A DNA stretch of 64,000 bases from JACVRM01 sp963839815 (GCA_963839815.1 CAWIWF010000006.1:992001-1056000); one strand, 5' to 3'. Positions 39,398 through 48,408 are shown, counted from the first letter of the stretch. Program-made: numbers and translations. Notes: generated by a model from the sequence alone, not told the origin.

Positions 39398-41923
39398 TTG
39401 TTCGAACGCTTCACAGAACGGGCTCGACAGGTAGTCGTCCTCGCCCAGGACGAGGCGCGCGCGCTCAAGCACAACTACATCGGCACCGAGCACATCCTCC
39501 TCGGCCTCCTGCGTGAGGAGGAAGGCCTCGCTGCGCGCGTCCTCGAGTCGCTCGACATCACGGTCGAGGAGGTGCGCGCCCAGGTGGCGCGGATCGTCGG
39601 CCAGGGCGACGAGGTCACGACCGGACAGATCCCGTTCACCCCGCGCGCGAAGAAGGTGCTCGAGCTCGCGCTGCGCGAAGCGCTCTCCCTCGGCCACAAC
39701 TACATCGGCACCGAGCACATCCTGCTCGGCCTCGTGCGCGAGAACGAGGGCGTGGCCGCGCGCATCCTGCTCGACTTCGACGCCGACGCGGAGAAGATCC
39801 GCAACGAGATCATCCGCATGCTCTCCGGCCCCGGCCGGCGGCAGCAGGGCGGCGGCGGCTCCGGCGAGGGCAAGTCGAAGAGCTCGAAGCTGCTCGACCA
39901 GTTCGGCCGCAACCTGACGAAGCTCGCCGCCGAGGCGAAGCTCGACCCGGTCGTCGGCCGGCAGAACGAGATCGAGCGCGTGATGCAGATCCTGTCGCGC
40001 CGCACGAAGAACAACCCGGTGCTGATCGGCGAGCCCGGCGTCGGCAAGACCGCCGTCGTCGAGGGTCTCGCCGCGCGCATCTCGACCAACCAGGTGCCCG
40101 AGCTGCTCAAGGGCAAGCAGATCTACACGCTCGACCTGGCGGCGCTGGTCGCCGGCTCGAAGTACCGCGGCGAGTTCGAGGAGCGCCTCAAGAAGGTGAT
40201 GAAGGAGATCACCCAGCGCGGCGACATCATCCTGTTCATCGACGAGCTGCACAACCTCGTCGGAGCGGGTGCCGCCGAGGGCGCGATCGACGCCGCCTCG
40301 ATCCTGAAGCCGGCGCTCGCACGCGGCGAGCTGCAGACGATCGGCGCGACGACGCTCGACGAGTACCGCAAGTACCTCGAGCGCGACGCGGCGCTCGAGC
40401 GGCGCTTCCAGCAGATCCGCGTCGAGGAGCCGTCGACCGACGACACCGTCCAGATCCTGCGCGGCCTGCGCGACCGCTACGAGGCGCACCATCGCTGCAA
40501 GATCACGGATGACGCGCTGTCGGCCGCCGCCGTGCTCGCCGACCGCTACATCCAGGACCGCCACCTGCCGGACAAGGCGATCGACCTCATCGACGAGGCC
40601 GCGTCGCGGATGCGCATCAAGACGATGAGCGCGCCGCCGCGCTACCGCGAGCTCGAGGAGGAGATCGAGCGGGTCCGCAAGGAGAAGGAGTCGTCGATCG
40701 AGGCGCAGGAGTTCGAGAAGGCCGCCGCGCTGCGCGACAAGGAGCGCAAGCTCACGCAGAAGAAGCGCGAGCTGGAGGAGTCCTGGCGCGCGGAGGAGGC
40801 GACCGAGCAGCCGGAGATCGGCGAGGAGGAGATCGCCGACATCGTCTCCATGTGGACGGGCATCCCGGTCTTCAAGCTGACCGAGGCCGAGTCGCAGAAG
40901 CTCATCCGCATGGAGGAGGAGCTGCACAAGCGCGTGATCGGCCAGGAGGAGGCGATCGTCGCCGTCGCCAAGTCGATCCGGCGCGCCCGCGCGGGCATCA
41001 AGGATCCGAAGCGGCCGACCGGCTCGTTCATCTTCCTCGGCCCCTCGGGCGTCGGCAAGACCGAGCTGGCGCGCACGCTCGCCGAGTTCCTGTTCGGCGA
41101 CGAGGACGCGATGATCCAGGTGGACATGTCGGAGTACATGGAGAAGCACTCCGTGTCCCGGCTCGTCGGCTCGCCGCCCGGCTACATCGGGTACGACGAG
41201 GGCGGTCAGCTCACCGAGGCCGTGCGCCGCAAGCCGTACTCGGTCGTCCTGCTCGACGAGATCGAGAAGGCGCACCCGGACGTGTTCAACATCCTGCTCC
41301 AGATTCTGGAGGACGGGAAGCTGACCGACGCCCAGGGCCGCCGCGTCGACTTCCGCAACACGATCGTGATCATGACGTCGAACATCGGCGCCGCCCAGAT
41401 CTCGAAGAACCAGTCGCTCGGGTTCACGCTCGGCGACGAGTCGGGGCTCTCCTACGACGACATGAAGGATCGCGTGATGAGCGAGCTGAAGAAGGTCTTC
41501 CGGCCGGAGCTCATCAACCGCATCGACGAGACGATCGTCTTCCACAAGCTGACGAAGGAAGAGATCATGTCGATCGTCGACCTGATGCTCCGCCGCCTGC
41601 GCGAGCAGATGACCACGCACGAGGTGACGATCGAGCTGACCGAGGAGGCGAAGGAGCTGCTGGTCGAGAAGGGCTACGACCCGGCGATGGGCGCCCGGCC
41701 GCTGCGCCGCGCGATCCAGCGCCACATCGAGGACCCGCTCGCCGACTTCGTCCTCGGCCGCGAGCTCTCGCCGGGCTCGAGCATCGTGGTCGCCCGCAAG
41801 CCCGAGGCCGAGGAGGTCGAGATCGAGGTCATCCCGGGCGCGCCGCCCGCACCCGAGGAGAAGGTCACGGTGCCGGCCGAGGAGCCGCAGGCCTCGGCTG
41901 ACGAGGAACAACCAGAGGAGTAG
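39398..41923 (+). CDS. clpC: ATP-dependent Clp protease ATP-binding subunit ClpC
   Basis: ClpC is an AAA+ unfoldase that works with ClpP in protein quality control. The 841-residue protein has two N-terminal Clp repeats (HNYIGTEHILLGLLREEEG and HNYIGTEHILLGLVREN), AAA-1 with Walker A GEPGVGKTAVVEGLA and Walker B IILFIDELHNLVGAG, the middle coiled coil with a UVR-like segment (EAQEFEKAAALRDKERKL), AAA-2 with GPSGVGKTELARTLAEFL and VVLLDEIEKAHPDVFN, and a C-terminal small domain ending acidic. The TTG at 39398 gives MFERFTERARQ, the usual start, behind AAAGGGGG; the in-frame ATG at 39377 is an alternative. No ctsR, mcsA or mcsB precedes it. A strong hairpin follows the stop. Confidence 0.95.
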   Translation: MFERFTERARQVVVLAQDEARALKHNYIGTEHILLGLLREEEGLAARVLESLDITVEEVRAQVARIVGQGDEVTTGQIPFTPRAKKVLELALREALSLGHNYIGTEHILLGLVRENEGVAARILLDFDADAEKIRNEIIRMLSGPGRRQQGGGGSGEGKSKSSKLLDQFGRNLTKLAAEAKLDPVVGRQNEIERVMQILSRRTKNNPVLIGEPGVGKTAVVEGLAARISTNQVPELLKGKQIYTLDLAALVAGSKYRGEFEERLKKVMKEITQRGDIILFIDELHNLVGAGAAEGAIDAASILKPALARGELQTIGATTLDEYRKYLERDAALERRFQQIRVEEPSTDDTVQILRGLRDRYEAHHRCKITDDALSAAAVLADRYIQDRHLPDKAIDLIDEAASRMRIKTMSAPPRYRELEEEIERVRKEKESSIEAQEFEKAAALRDKERKLTQKKRELEESWRAEEATEQPEIGEEEIADIVSMWTGIPVFKLTEAESQKLIRMEEELHKRVIGQEEAIVAVAKSIRRARAGIKDPKRPTGSFIFLGPSGVGKTELARTLAEFLFGDEDAMIQVDMSEYMEKHSVSRLVGSPPGYIGYDEGGQLTEAVRRKPYSVVLLDEIEKAHPDVFNILLQILEDGKLTDAQGRRVDFRNTIVIMTSNIGAAQISKNQSLGFTLGDESGLSYDDMKDRVMSELKKVFRPELINRIDETIVFHKLTKEEIMSIVDLMLRRLREQMTTHEVTIELTEEAKELLVEKGYDPAMGARPLRRAIQRHIEDPLADFVLGRELSPGSSIVVARKPEAEEVEIEVIPGAPPAPEEKVTVPAEEPQASADEEQPEE

Positions 41924-41946
41924 CACGCCTCACAGAAGCGCTCGCC

Positions 41947-41972
41947 GGACGGCGGCCCACGGGCCGCCGTCC
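41947..41972 (+). terminator. Putative terminator of clpC
   Basis: GGACGGCGGCCC, AC, GGGCCGCCGTCC: a perfect 12-bp stem 23 bases after the clpC stop. It has no U-tract, but position and strength fit an intrinsic terminator of a high-GC organism. Confidence 0.6.
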
Positions 41973-42120
41973 GTGCGTTCGGAGGAGCTCAGTCGAGGTG
42001 CTTCGCCCAGGAGTGGGCGCCGCCCCAGTCGAGGACGGGCCGGCCAGGCGTTACAGCGGCTAGCGGCCACCCTCTGAGGGAGGGCTCGAAGCACGGCACG
42101 CCCGTCTAGCCTTGCGGCTC

Positions 42121-43065
42121 GTGCGCGCCCGAACGCTGACCGAACGACCCGAGTTGGCGGCGCTCGCCGGGGCCGTCGCGATCGCCTTCTCGGGGATCAT
42201 CTTCCGGTACGCCGACGTCTCCGCCTCGACGGGCGCCTTCTTCCGCTGCCTCTACGCGCTGCCGCCGCTGCTCTTCCTCGCGCTCGTCGAGGACCGCCGC
42301 TACGGCCCGCGCCCGGCCAGGGCGCGCTGGCTGGCGGTCGCGGCCGGTGCCTTCTTCGCGGCCGACCTCGTCCTCTGGCACCACTCGATCGAGTTCGTCG
42401 GCGCCGGGCTTGCGACCGTGCTCGGCAACACCCAGGTGCTCATGGTCGGGTTGCTCGCCTGGGCGCTCCTGCACGAGCGCCCGTCCAACCGAGCGCTGGT
42501 CGGGATCCCGATCGCGTTCGGCGGCGTCGTGCTCATCTCCGGCGTGCTCGAGGACGGCGCGTACGGGGACGACCCGACGCTGGGCGTCGTGTACGGCGTG
42601 CTGACGGGGGTCGCCTACTCGGGCTTTCTGCTCACGCTGCGCCAGGGGAGCAGCGGGGGCCGCTTCGCCGGGCCGCTCTTCGACGCGACGGCCGCGTCGG
42701 CGCTCGGCTGCCTGGTCATCGGTCTCGCCGTCGGCGATCTCGACTTCGTGCCGGACCTCGAGGCACAGGCCTGGCTCGTCGTGCTCGCGCTCAGCGCGCA
42801 GGTCGTCGGGTGGCTGCTGATCGGCGTCTCGCTGCCGCGCCTGCCGGCGGTCGCCAGCTCGCTGCTGCTCATGCTCCAGCCGCTGCTGGCGGTGATGCTC
42901 GCGGCGCTGCTCGTCGACGAGACCCCCTCGCTCCTCCAGCTCGGCGGCGCGGGCCTGATCCTGGCCGCGGTCGTGCTCGCCTCGGCCCGGCGTCGCGCGG
43001 CCGCCGTTTCACCGCCTGCGACGGGGGTACCTGCTGGCGCGACCACGACTCCAGGAGGACAGTGA
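42121..43065 (+). CDS. EamA/DMT family transporter
   Basis: A 314-residue membrane protein with ten predicted helices in two EamA halves, as in drug/metabolite transporters of the RhaT/RarD type. Typical features are the first-half end FVGAGLATVLGNTQVLMVGLLAW followed by LLHERPSNRALVGIPIAFGGVVLI, and the second-half LPAVASSLLLMLQPLLAVMLAALLVDE. The substrate is unknown. I chose GTG 42121 (VRARTLTERPELAAL) rather than the TTG at 42112. Its stop overlaps the next start (TGATG), so the two are coupled. Confidence 0.85.
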   Translation: MRARTLTERPELAALAGAVAIAFSGIIFRYADVSASTGAFFRCLYALPPLLFLALVEDRRYGPRPARARWLAVAAGAFFAADLVLWHHSIEFVGAGLATVLGNTQVLMVGLLAWALLHERPSNRALVGIPIAFGGVVLISGVLEDGAYGDDPTLGVVYGVLTGVAYSGFLLTLRQGSSGGRFAGPLFDATAASALGCLVIGLAVGDLDFVPDLEAQAWLVVLALSAQVVGWLLIGVSLPRLPAVASSLLLMLQPLLAVMLAALLVDETPSLLQLGGAGLILAAVVLASARRRAAAVSPPATGVPAGATTTPGGQ

Positions 43066-43565
43066 TGGCGGATCTGACGACGCTCGACGAGAAGCTCGGT
43101 GAGGTCACCGGGCTCGCGATGGCCGCGCAGGACCTGACGAAGAAGGTGGCCAAGCTCGTCGAGGAGGAGGGCGAGCACGAGGAGCTCGTGCAGACGCTGG
43201 AGCGCATGCGCAGCGAGGCGGAAGAGACCGAGCGCCGGTGCACCGAGGTCGCCGACGCGCTCAACGGCAAGAAGACGGCCGTGCTCGAGAAGGCGCGCGA
43301 GACGAAGCAGGAGGCCGCCGAGATGGCGTCGGCCTACCTGGGCGAGGACGCCGACGCGCTTGACGGTTTCGAGTTCATGACGATGGCCGAGGCGGGCGAG
43401 GTCGGCCACTGGGCGATCGTCGGTCTGCTGGCGCGCAAGGCCGGCAGCGCGGAGCTCCAGGAGCTCGCCGAGTGGGCCCGCCCGATCCAGCAGCGGCACT
43501 TCGACGAGACGCTCGAGGGTTCGCTCACCCTGGCGAAGGCCGAGGACCCGCACGCCGTCGCCTAG
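43065..43565 (+). CDS. Helical, ferritin-like (DUF892-like) protein
   Basis: A 166-residue all-helical protein behind AGGAGGAC, with the start overlapping the transporter stop. Segments include LDEKLGEVTGLAMAAQDLTKKVAKLVEEEGEHEELV and EAGEVGHWAIVGLLARKAG, whose E...H spacing recalls metal-binding helices of the ferritin-like DUF892/YciE group. The second helix region has many Glu and Arg, and a coiled coil is plausible. I cannot show a complete di-iron site, so the family assignment is tentative and the function unknown. The convergent lldD gene follows. Confidence 0.5.
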   Translation: MADLTTLDEKLGEVTGLAMAAQDLTKKVAKLVEEEGEHEELVQTLERMRSEAEETERRCTEVADALNGKKTAVLEKARETKQEAAEMASAYLGEDADALDGFEFMTMAEAGEVGHWAIVGLLARKAGSAELQELAEWARPIQQRHFDETLEGSLTLAKAEDPHAVA

Positions 43566-43577
43566 CCGCGGCGACGG

Positions 43578-44666
43578 CTACAGAGCCGCATCGGTCGCGC
43601 TGCCCGCAGCGCGACCGATGTGCGCCCGCGTCACCGACTCGGGCTCGGGGCAACCGAGCAGCGCGAGCGAGAGCGCGATCTCGTCGCGGAGCAGCTCGAG
43701 CACGTGGCGGGCGCCTCTCTCCCCGCGGGCGCCGAGGCCGTAGAGGACGGCGCGGCCGGCCAGCGCGGCGGAGGCGCCCAGCGCGAGCGCCTTGAGCACG
43801 TCTCCCCCGCGGCGGACGCCGCCGTCGACCAGCACCTCGGCGCGATCGTCGACGGCCTCGGCCACCTCGGGGAGCGCGTCCAGGCTCGCCGCCACGCCGT
43901 CCAGCTGACGGCCGCCGTGGTTCGAGACGACGAGCGCCGCCGCGCCGTGCTCGCAGGCGAGCCCGGCGTCCTCGGCGGTGAGGACTCCCTTGACCACGAG
44001 CGGCAGCGGGCACACGCCGCGAAGCCACTCCAGGTCGCGCCAGGTCAGCGTCCGGTCGACCACGGCGCCCAGTCCGGGGCCGGAGTCGAGCGGCCGGTCG
44101 AGCGCCGTCGAGAAGTTCGGCAAGGGGAGGTCGGCAGGGATCTCGAACGACGTGCGCAGGTCGCGCTCGCGGCGGCCGGCGTAGGGGAGGTCGACGGTCA
44201 GCATCAGCGCCCCGTAGCCCGAGCCGGCGACCTCGTCGAGGAGGTCGCGGGTGAAGCCGCGGTCGGCCGACCAGTAGAGCTGGAACCAGCGGCTTCCGCC
44301 GGGCGCCGCGGCTGCGAGCTCGGAGGGACGCAGCGACGACAGCGTCGAGTGGCAGAAGACCGTGCCGACGGCGGCCGCCGCTCGTGCGCTCGCCGCCTCG
44401 CCGTCGGGATGCATCAGCCGCTGAAAGCCCGTCGGAGCGACGAGCAGCGGCATCGACACCGGCTCACCCAGCACCGACGTCGCCGTGCGGACGTCCGCGA
44501 CATCGGCGAGCACCCGCGGCCGCAGCACCCAGCGGCCGAACGCGGCCCGGTTCTCCCCGAGCGTCCACTCGTCGTTCGCGCCGCCCGCGATGTAGCCGAA
44601 GATCGACGGCTCGAGCGCCTCCTCGGCCAGCTGCTCGTAGTCGGCGACGTTCACCGGCTCGGTCAT
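43578..44666 (-). CDS. FMN-dependent alpha-hydroxy-acid oxidase/dehydrogenase (LldD-like)
   Basis: A 362-residue TIM-barrel flavoprotein that oxidises L-lactate or a similar 2-hydroxy acid. Landmarks are FGYIAGGANDEWTLGENRAAF at the N-terminus, MPLLVAPTGFQRLMHPDGE, WFQLYWSADR, LMLTVDLPYAGRRERD, LVVKGVLTAEDA, and the active-site SNHGGRQLDG with the catalytic His, then LVDGGVRRGGDVLKALALGA for FMN phosphate binding. Substrate (lactate, mandelate or glycolate) cannot be fixed from sequence. I chose the ATG at 44666 (MTEPVNVADYEQLAEEAL). It is divergent from radA. Confidence 0.88.
   Translation of the reverse strand: MTEPVNVADYEQLAEEALEPSIFGYIAGGANDEWTLGENRAAFGRWVLRPRVLADVADVRTATSVLGEPVSMPLLVAPTGFQRLMHPDGEAASARAAAAVGTVFCHSTLSSLRPSELAAAAPGGSRWFQLYWSADRGFTRDLLDEVAGSGYGALMLTVDLPYAGRRERDLRTSFEIPADLPLPNFSTALDRPLDSGPGLGAVVDRTLTWRDLEWLRGVCPLPLVVKGVLTAEDAGLACEHGAAALVVSNHGGRQLDGVAASLDALPEVAEAVDDRAEVLVDGGVRRGGDVLKALALGASAALAGRAVLYGLGARGERGARHVLELLRDEIALSLALLGCPEPESVTRAHIGRAAGSATDAAL
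43589..43620. terminator. Strong hairpin at convergent gene ends
   Basis: CATCGGTCGCGCTG, CCCG, CAGCGCGACCGATG: a perfect 14-bp stem with a 4-base loop, between the plus-strand ferritin-like gene and the last codons of lldD. It could terminate the plus-strand transcript. For lldD it lies inside the coding end. Confidence 0.55.
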
Positions 44667-44729
44667 GGCACGACTCTGGCACGAACCCGGCACACTCGGC
44701 GTCGGACCGCCTTCCTAGACTGGTTCGGC

Positions 44730-46088
44730 ATGGCCAAGACGAAGGCAAAGCCGGCCACCCAGTTCGCCTGCACGGACTGCGGGTACTCGACCGGACGCTG
44801 GTTCGGCAAGTGCCCGAGCTGCGGCAGCTTCGGCACGCTCAGCGAGGAGCGTGCGGCGGCGGCCCAGGGTGCGGCGGCGGCACGCCCGCTGCTGCGGCTC
44901 GCCGAGGTCGTGGCCGAGGAGTCCGACCGCATCGCGACCGGGGTGCCCGAGCTCGACCGTGTCCTCGGCGGCGGCCTGGTGCCCGCGTCGCTCGTGCTCG
45001 TCGGCGGTGAGCCGGGTGTCGGCAAGTCCACGCTCTTGCTCTCTGCGCTCGCCTACGTGTCGCAGACGCGCCGGGCGCTGCTCGTCACGGGGGAGGAGTC
45101 GGCGGCCCAGGTGAGCCTGCGGGCTGTGAGGCTCGGCGGCGCCGAACGGGTCGAGATACTCGCCGAGACCGACCTGGACGCGATCTGCGCCACCCTCGAG
45201 CAGGAGCGGCCCGCCGTCTGCGTCATCGACTCCGTGCAGACCCTCTTCTCGAGCGAGGTCGGCTCCGCGCCGGGATCGGTCGGCCAGGTGCGCGAGGCCG
45301 CCGCCCGGCTGATGCGCGTCGGCAAGGCGTCCGGCGTCGCACTCTTCCTCGTCGGCCACGTGACCAAGGATGGCTCGGTCGCCGGGCCGCGGGTGCTGGA
45401 GCATCTCGTCGACTGCGTGCTCCAGTTCGAAGGCGACCGCTACCGCGCGCACCGCGTGCTGCGGGCGGTCAAGAACCGGTTCGGCTCGACGAACGAGCTC
45501 GGTGTCTTCGAGATGACCGGCGCAGGCCTGCAGGGAGTCCCCGACCCGTCGGAGCTCTTCGGCCGCACCGCCGACGGCGAGATCGGTGCAGCGGTCGCGT
45601 GCGTGCTCGAGGGGACCCGGCCGATCCTGCTCGAGATCCAGGCGCTCGTGTCGCCCACAGACCTGGCGATGCCGCGCCGGGTGGGCACGGGCGTCGACCC
45701 GAAGCGCCTCGCGATGATCGTGGCGGTGCTCGGACGGCACGCCCGGCTCGCGCTCGGCTCGGCCGACGTCTTCGTGAACGTCGCCGGCGGCGTGCGGATC
45801 GACGAGCCCGGCGCCGACCTCGGCGTGGCCCTCGCCATCGCGTCCGCGGCGCGAGGCGTCCCCGTTCGGGCGGCCACCGCGGCCTTCGGCGAGCTCGGCC
45901 TGACCGGGCGGTTGCGGCCGGCGACCCAGGCCGAGCGGCGGCTCGGCGAGTGCCAGAAGCTCGGCCTCAAATCGGTCGTCGCGCCGGCGGGCACGGAGCC
46001 GTCGGGGGGGATCGAGGTGCTCGTCGCGGAGACGGTGGCGCAGGCGCTGTCCGCGGGGCTCGACGCTGCCTCCCAGGATGCGGCCTGA
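44730..46088 (+). CDS. radA: DNA repair protein RadA
   Basis: RadA is a RecA-like motor for branch migration and recombinational repair. The 452-residue protein has an N-terminal zinc finger (CTDCGYSTGRWFGKCPSC, C-x2-C...C-x2-C), Walker A GGEPGVGKSTLLLS, Walker B region AVCVIDSVQTL, the RadA-specific KNRFGSTNELGVFEM, and a C-terminal Lon-like domain (ADLGVALAIASAARG). It starts at ATG 44730. In many Gram-positives it is followed by disA; here the next gene is carD. Confidence 0.95.
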   Translation: MAKTKAKPATQFACTDCGYSTGRWFGKCPSCGSFGTLSEERAAAAQGAAAARPLLRLAEVVAEESDRIATGVPELDRVLGGGLVPASLVLVGGEPGVGKSTLLLSALAYVSQTRRALLVTGEESAAQVSLRAVRLGGAERVEILAETDLDAICATLEQERPAVCVIDSVQTLFSSEVGSAPGSVGQVREAAARLMRVGKASGVALFLVGHVTKDGSVAGPRVLEHLVDCVLQFEGDRYRAHRVLRAVKNRFGSTNELGVFEMTGAGLQGVPDPSELFGRTADGEIGAAVACVLEGTRPILLEIQALVSPTDLAMPRRVGTGVDPKRLAMIVAVLGRHARLALGSADVFVNVAGGVRIDEPGADLGVALAIASAARGVPVRAATAAFGELGLTGRLRPATQAERRLGECQKLGLKSVVAPAGTEPSGGIEVLVAETVAQALSAGLDAASQDAA

Positions 46089-46154
46089 GCAGGGCTTTTT
46101 CGGCTGAAGACCTGAAAGTCCCTGGAAACCATCGCATTTTCAAGCCGTTTTCGC

Positions 46155-46160
46155 TATACT
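46155..46160 (+). promoter_or_regulatory. Putative -10 element of carD
   Basis: TATACT in an AT-rich stretch between the radA stop and carD, 67 bases before the TTG start. I do not see a clear -35 at 17 bases. Confidence 0.4.
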
Positions 46161-46227
46161 TGTCCCTGTTCGCCGGCGGGGGCTGACCCGCCGGCGTCTT
46201 GGTGGAGTGACCGAAAGGGAGGACGGC

Positions 46228-46743
46228 TTGTTCGACGTCGGCGAGAAGGTGGTGTACCCGCACCACGGTGCTGGGACGATCGTGAAGAGAGAGAAGCGGA
46301 CCGTCCTGGGTGAGGAGCGGGAGTATCTGACGATCCAGATTCTTCACAACGACATGACGGTCAACGTGCCGACCGAGAACGCGGAGAAGGTCGGCCTTCG
46401 CGGCGTGATCGACGAGGAAACCGTCGGCCAGGTCCTGAAGGCGCTGACCGGGAACGGCACCGTCATGCCGAAGAACTGGAACCGGCGCTTCAAGCACAAC
46501 CGCGAGAAGATGAAGACGGGCGACATCTTCGAGCTCGCCGAGGTCGTGCGGAACCTGTCCCTGCGCGATCAGGACAAGGGCCTCTCGACCGGCGAGAAGC
46601 AGATGTTCGTGAAGGCGAAGAAGATCCTCGTCTCCGAGCTCATGTACGCCAAGGGCATGGACGAGGTGGAGACCGCCGACTGGCTCGACGGGGTCCTCGC
46701 CGACGCGGACAAGCCGAAGAAGCGCGTCAAGGCGACGGCGTAA
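46228..46743 (+). CDS. carD: CarD family transcriptional regulator
   Basis: CarD binds the beta subunit of RNA polymerase and stabilises the open complex, notably at rRNA promoters. The 171-residue protein has the N-terminal RNAP-interaction domain (FDVGEKVVYPHHGAGTIVKRE, YLTIQILHNDMTVNVP) and a helical C-terminal DNA-binding domain with NWNRRFKHNREKMKTGD, LRDQDKGLSTGEKQMFVKAKKILVSE and the conserved W (TADWLDGVL). The start is TTG 46228 behind AAAGGGAGG; a GTG at 46207 lies upstream of that ribosome-binding site. ispD follows 47 bases later. Confidence 0.94.
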   Translation: MFDVGEKVVYPHHGAGTIVKREKRTVLGEEREYLTIQILHNDMTVNVPTENAEKVGLRGVIDEETVGQVLKALTGNGTVMPKNWNRRFKHNREKMKTGDIFELAEVVRNLSLRDQDKGLSTGEKQMFVKAKKILVSELMYAKGMDEVETADWLDGVLADADKPKKRVKATA

Positions 46744-46790
46744 CCCGGCTGCCGCGGGGGTCGGTGGCCGCGAGCCACTACCGTTGACCC

Positions 46791-47513
46791 GTGTCCGTGT
46801 GGGCAGTGATCGTCGCTGCGGGCGAGGGCCGGCGCCTCGGGCTCGACCGCCCGAAGGCGTTCGCGCCGCTCGGTAGCCGCGTCCTCCTCGCCGAGAGCGT
46901 CGAGCGCCTCGAGGGATCCGACTGGATCGACTCGATCGTCCTGGTCGTCCCCGAAGGCTGGGAGGAGCCTGCGGTGCTCCTGGCCGAGGAGCTCGGTGCC
47001 GGCAAGGTGACGGCCGCGGTGGCCGGCGGCGAGACGCGAACCGCGTCGGTGCGGGCGGGCGTGGCCGAGGTGCCCGACGCGGCGACGGTGATCCTCGTAC
47101 ACGACGCCGCGCGGCCGCTGGTCTCCGACGATGTGATCGGGCGGGTGCTGATCGCCCTCAACGAGGGCTGGGAGGGTGCCGTCCCCGGCGTCGTCCCGGC
47201 GGACACGGTCAAGCGCGTGGCTCGGGGCGGCGTCGAGGAGACGCTCGACCGCGAGGCGCTCCGGCTCGTGCAGACGCCGCAGGCGTTTCTCGCCGGAGTG
47301 CTGCGCGAGGCCCTTGCGTCCGGGTCCGACGCCGGCGACTGTGCAGGCCTCGTCGAGTCACGCGGCGGTCACGTGGCGGTCGTCGAGGGCGACCGGCGGC
47401 TGCTGAAGGTCACCGATCCGCACGATCTGGCGCTCGTCTCGACCTGGCTCGGAGTCCAGCCCGCCGTGCCGATCGCGGAGGACGAGCTGGAGCTCGAGGA
47501 GGACGACGAGTGA
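46791..47513 (+). CDS. ispD: 2-C-methyl-D-erythritol 4-phosphate cytidylyltransferase
   Basis: IspD makes CDP-ME from MEP and CTP in the non-mevalonate isoprenoid pathway. The 240-residue protein has the nucleotide-binding VIVAAGEGRRLGLDRPKAFAPL, GGETRTASVRAGVAEV, VHDAARPLVSDDVI, and VVPADTVKRVARGG followed by LRLVQTPQAF and LLKVTDPHDLALV. Start is GTG 46791. ispF, acting two steps later, follows in the same operon after a PHP phosphatase gene. Its TGA overlaps a small frame described separately. Confidence 0.94.
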   Translation: MSVWAVIVAAGEGRRLGLDRPKAFAPLGSRVLLAESVERLEGSDWIDSIVLVVPEGWEEPAVLLAEELGAGKVTAAVAGGETRTASVRAGVAEVPDAATVILVHDAARPLVSDDVIGRVLIALNEGWEGAVPGVVPADTVKRVARGGVEETLDREALRLVQTPQAFLAGVLREALASGSDAGDCAGLVESRGGHVAVVEGDRRLLKVTDPHDLALVSTWLGVQPAVPIAEDELELEEDDE

Positions 47514-47629
47514 CCGCCACGACCGCTGCGTCCCCGCGCGGCGAGGCGGTCGTAACCGCCGCCCCGGCGGGGAGCCGGGCAATCCTCGCCGCGCCGCTGT
47601 CCGACCTCTGTCCGGCGCCCCTCGCGTGA
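47510..47629 (+). CDS. Possible 39-codon bridging microprotein
   Basis: A frame of 39 codons begins with a GTG whose last bases overlap the ispD stop (GTGA at 47510-47513) and ends with a TGA that overlaps the GTG of the next gene (GTGA at 47626-47629). It encodes VTATTAASPRGEAVVTAAPA..., an Ala-rich sequence of unknown type. The exact overlaps at both ends match the coupling style of this genome, which argues that it is translated, perhaps mainly to carry ribosomes through. Low complexity keeps confidence modest. Confidence 0.3.
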   Translation: MTATTAASPRGEAVVTAAPAGSRAILAAPLSDLCPAPLA

Positions 47630-48408
47630 TCGTCGACTACCACATGCACCTGCGCGACTCGCAGGGTGACATCGACTTCCGGGTCGACGCGGTCGAGCGC
47701 TTCGTCGAGCGCGCCCACGAATGCGGTGTCGATGAGATCGGTTTCACCGAGCATGCCTACTACTTCCGCCAGACGCGCACCATCTGGGGCGATCCGTATC
47801 AGACCGAGCGCTGCGTGTACGACCTGGAGGAGTACGTCGAGGCGGTGCTGGAGGCCAAGCGGCGCGGCTTGCCCGTGAAGCTCGGGCTGGAGGTCGACTG
47901 GTGGCCGCCGCGGAACGGGGAGCTGGCCGAGCTCCTGGCGCCGTACGCGTGGGACTTCCTGCTCGGGTCTGTTCACTGGGTCGACGGCGAAGCGGTCGAC
48001 TCGGGGCCGGGGCTCCCCAGCGAGGGACACGATGCGTACTTCGAGGCCGTCGGCGATCTGGCCGAGAGCGGCCACGTCGACGTCCTCTCCCATCTCGACC
48101 TGGTCAAGATCTTCGGCGTGCACCCAGGCGGGTACGGGAGGGTCGCAGAGAGGATCGGCCGCTCGGGCTGCGCTGTCGAGATCTCCACCGCCGGCCTCCG
48201 CAAGCCGGTTGGCGAGCTGTACCCGGCACCGCAGCTTCTGGACGAGCTGCGCAGGAACGGCGTCCCAATCACCCTCGCCTCCGATGCCCATGACCCGTCA
48301 CTCGTCGCGCAGGACTTCGACGCTGCGCTCGCGCTCGCCGGCAGTGCGGGCTACGAGGAGGTGACCGTCTTTGACGGCCGCCTGGGCCGTCAGGCGCCGC
48401 TCGGATGA
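47626..48408 (+). CDS. PHP-domain phosphoesterase (histidinol-phosphatase HisJ-like)
   Basis: A 260-residue PHP protein, a trinuclear metal-dependent phosphoesterase of the HisJ type. Metal ligands can be seen in DYHMHLRD, FTEHAYYF, GLEVDWWP, SVHWVDG, SHLDLVKIFG, and SDAHDPSLV. HisJ-type enzymes hydrolyse histidinol phosphate, but a wider set of substrates is possible and the operon (ispD, ispF) gives no histidine link. The GTG at 47626 starts at the first motif; the stop overlaps ispF (ATGA). Confidence 0.88.
   Translation: MIVDYHMHLRDSQGDIDFRVDAVERFVERAHECGVDEIGFTEHAYYFRQTRTIWGDPYQTERCVYDLEEYVEAVLEAKRRGLPVKLGLEVDWWPPRNGELAELLAPYAWDFLLGSVHWVDGEAVDSGPGLPSEGHDAYFEAVGDLAESGHVDVLSHLDLVKIFGVHPGGYGRVAERIGRSGCAVEISTAGLRKPVGELYPAPQLLDELRRNGVPITLASDAHDPSLVAQDFDAALALAGSAGYEEVTVFDGRLGRQAPLG

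Noticed and set aside
39035..41926. 963-codon open frame antisense to clpC
   Set aside because: ClpC motifs are perfect on the plus strand, while the antisense product is a low-complexity Leu/Arg/Asp-rich sequence. Long antisense frames are expected at this GC content.
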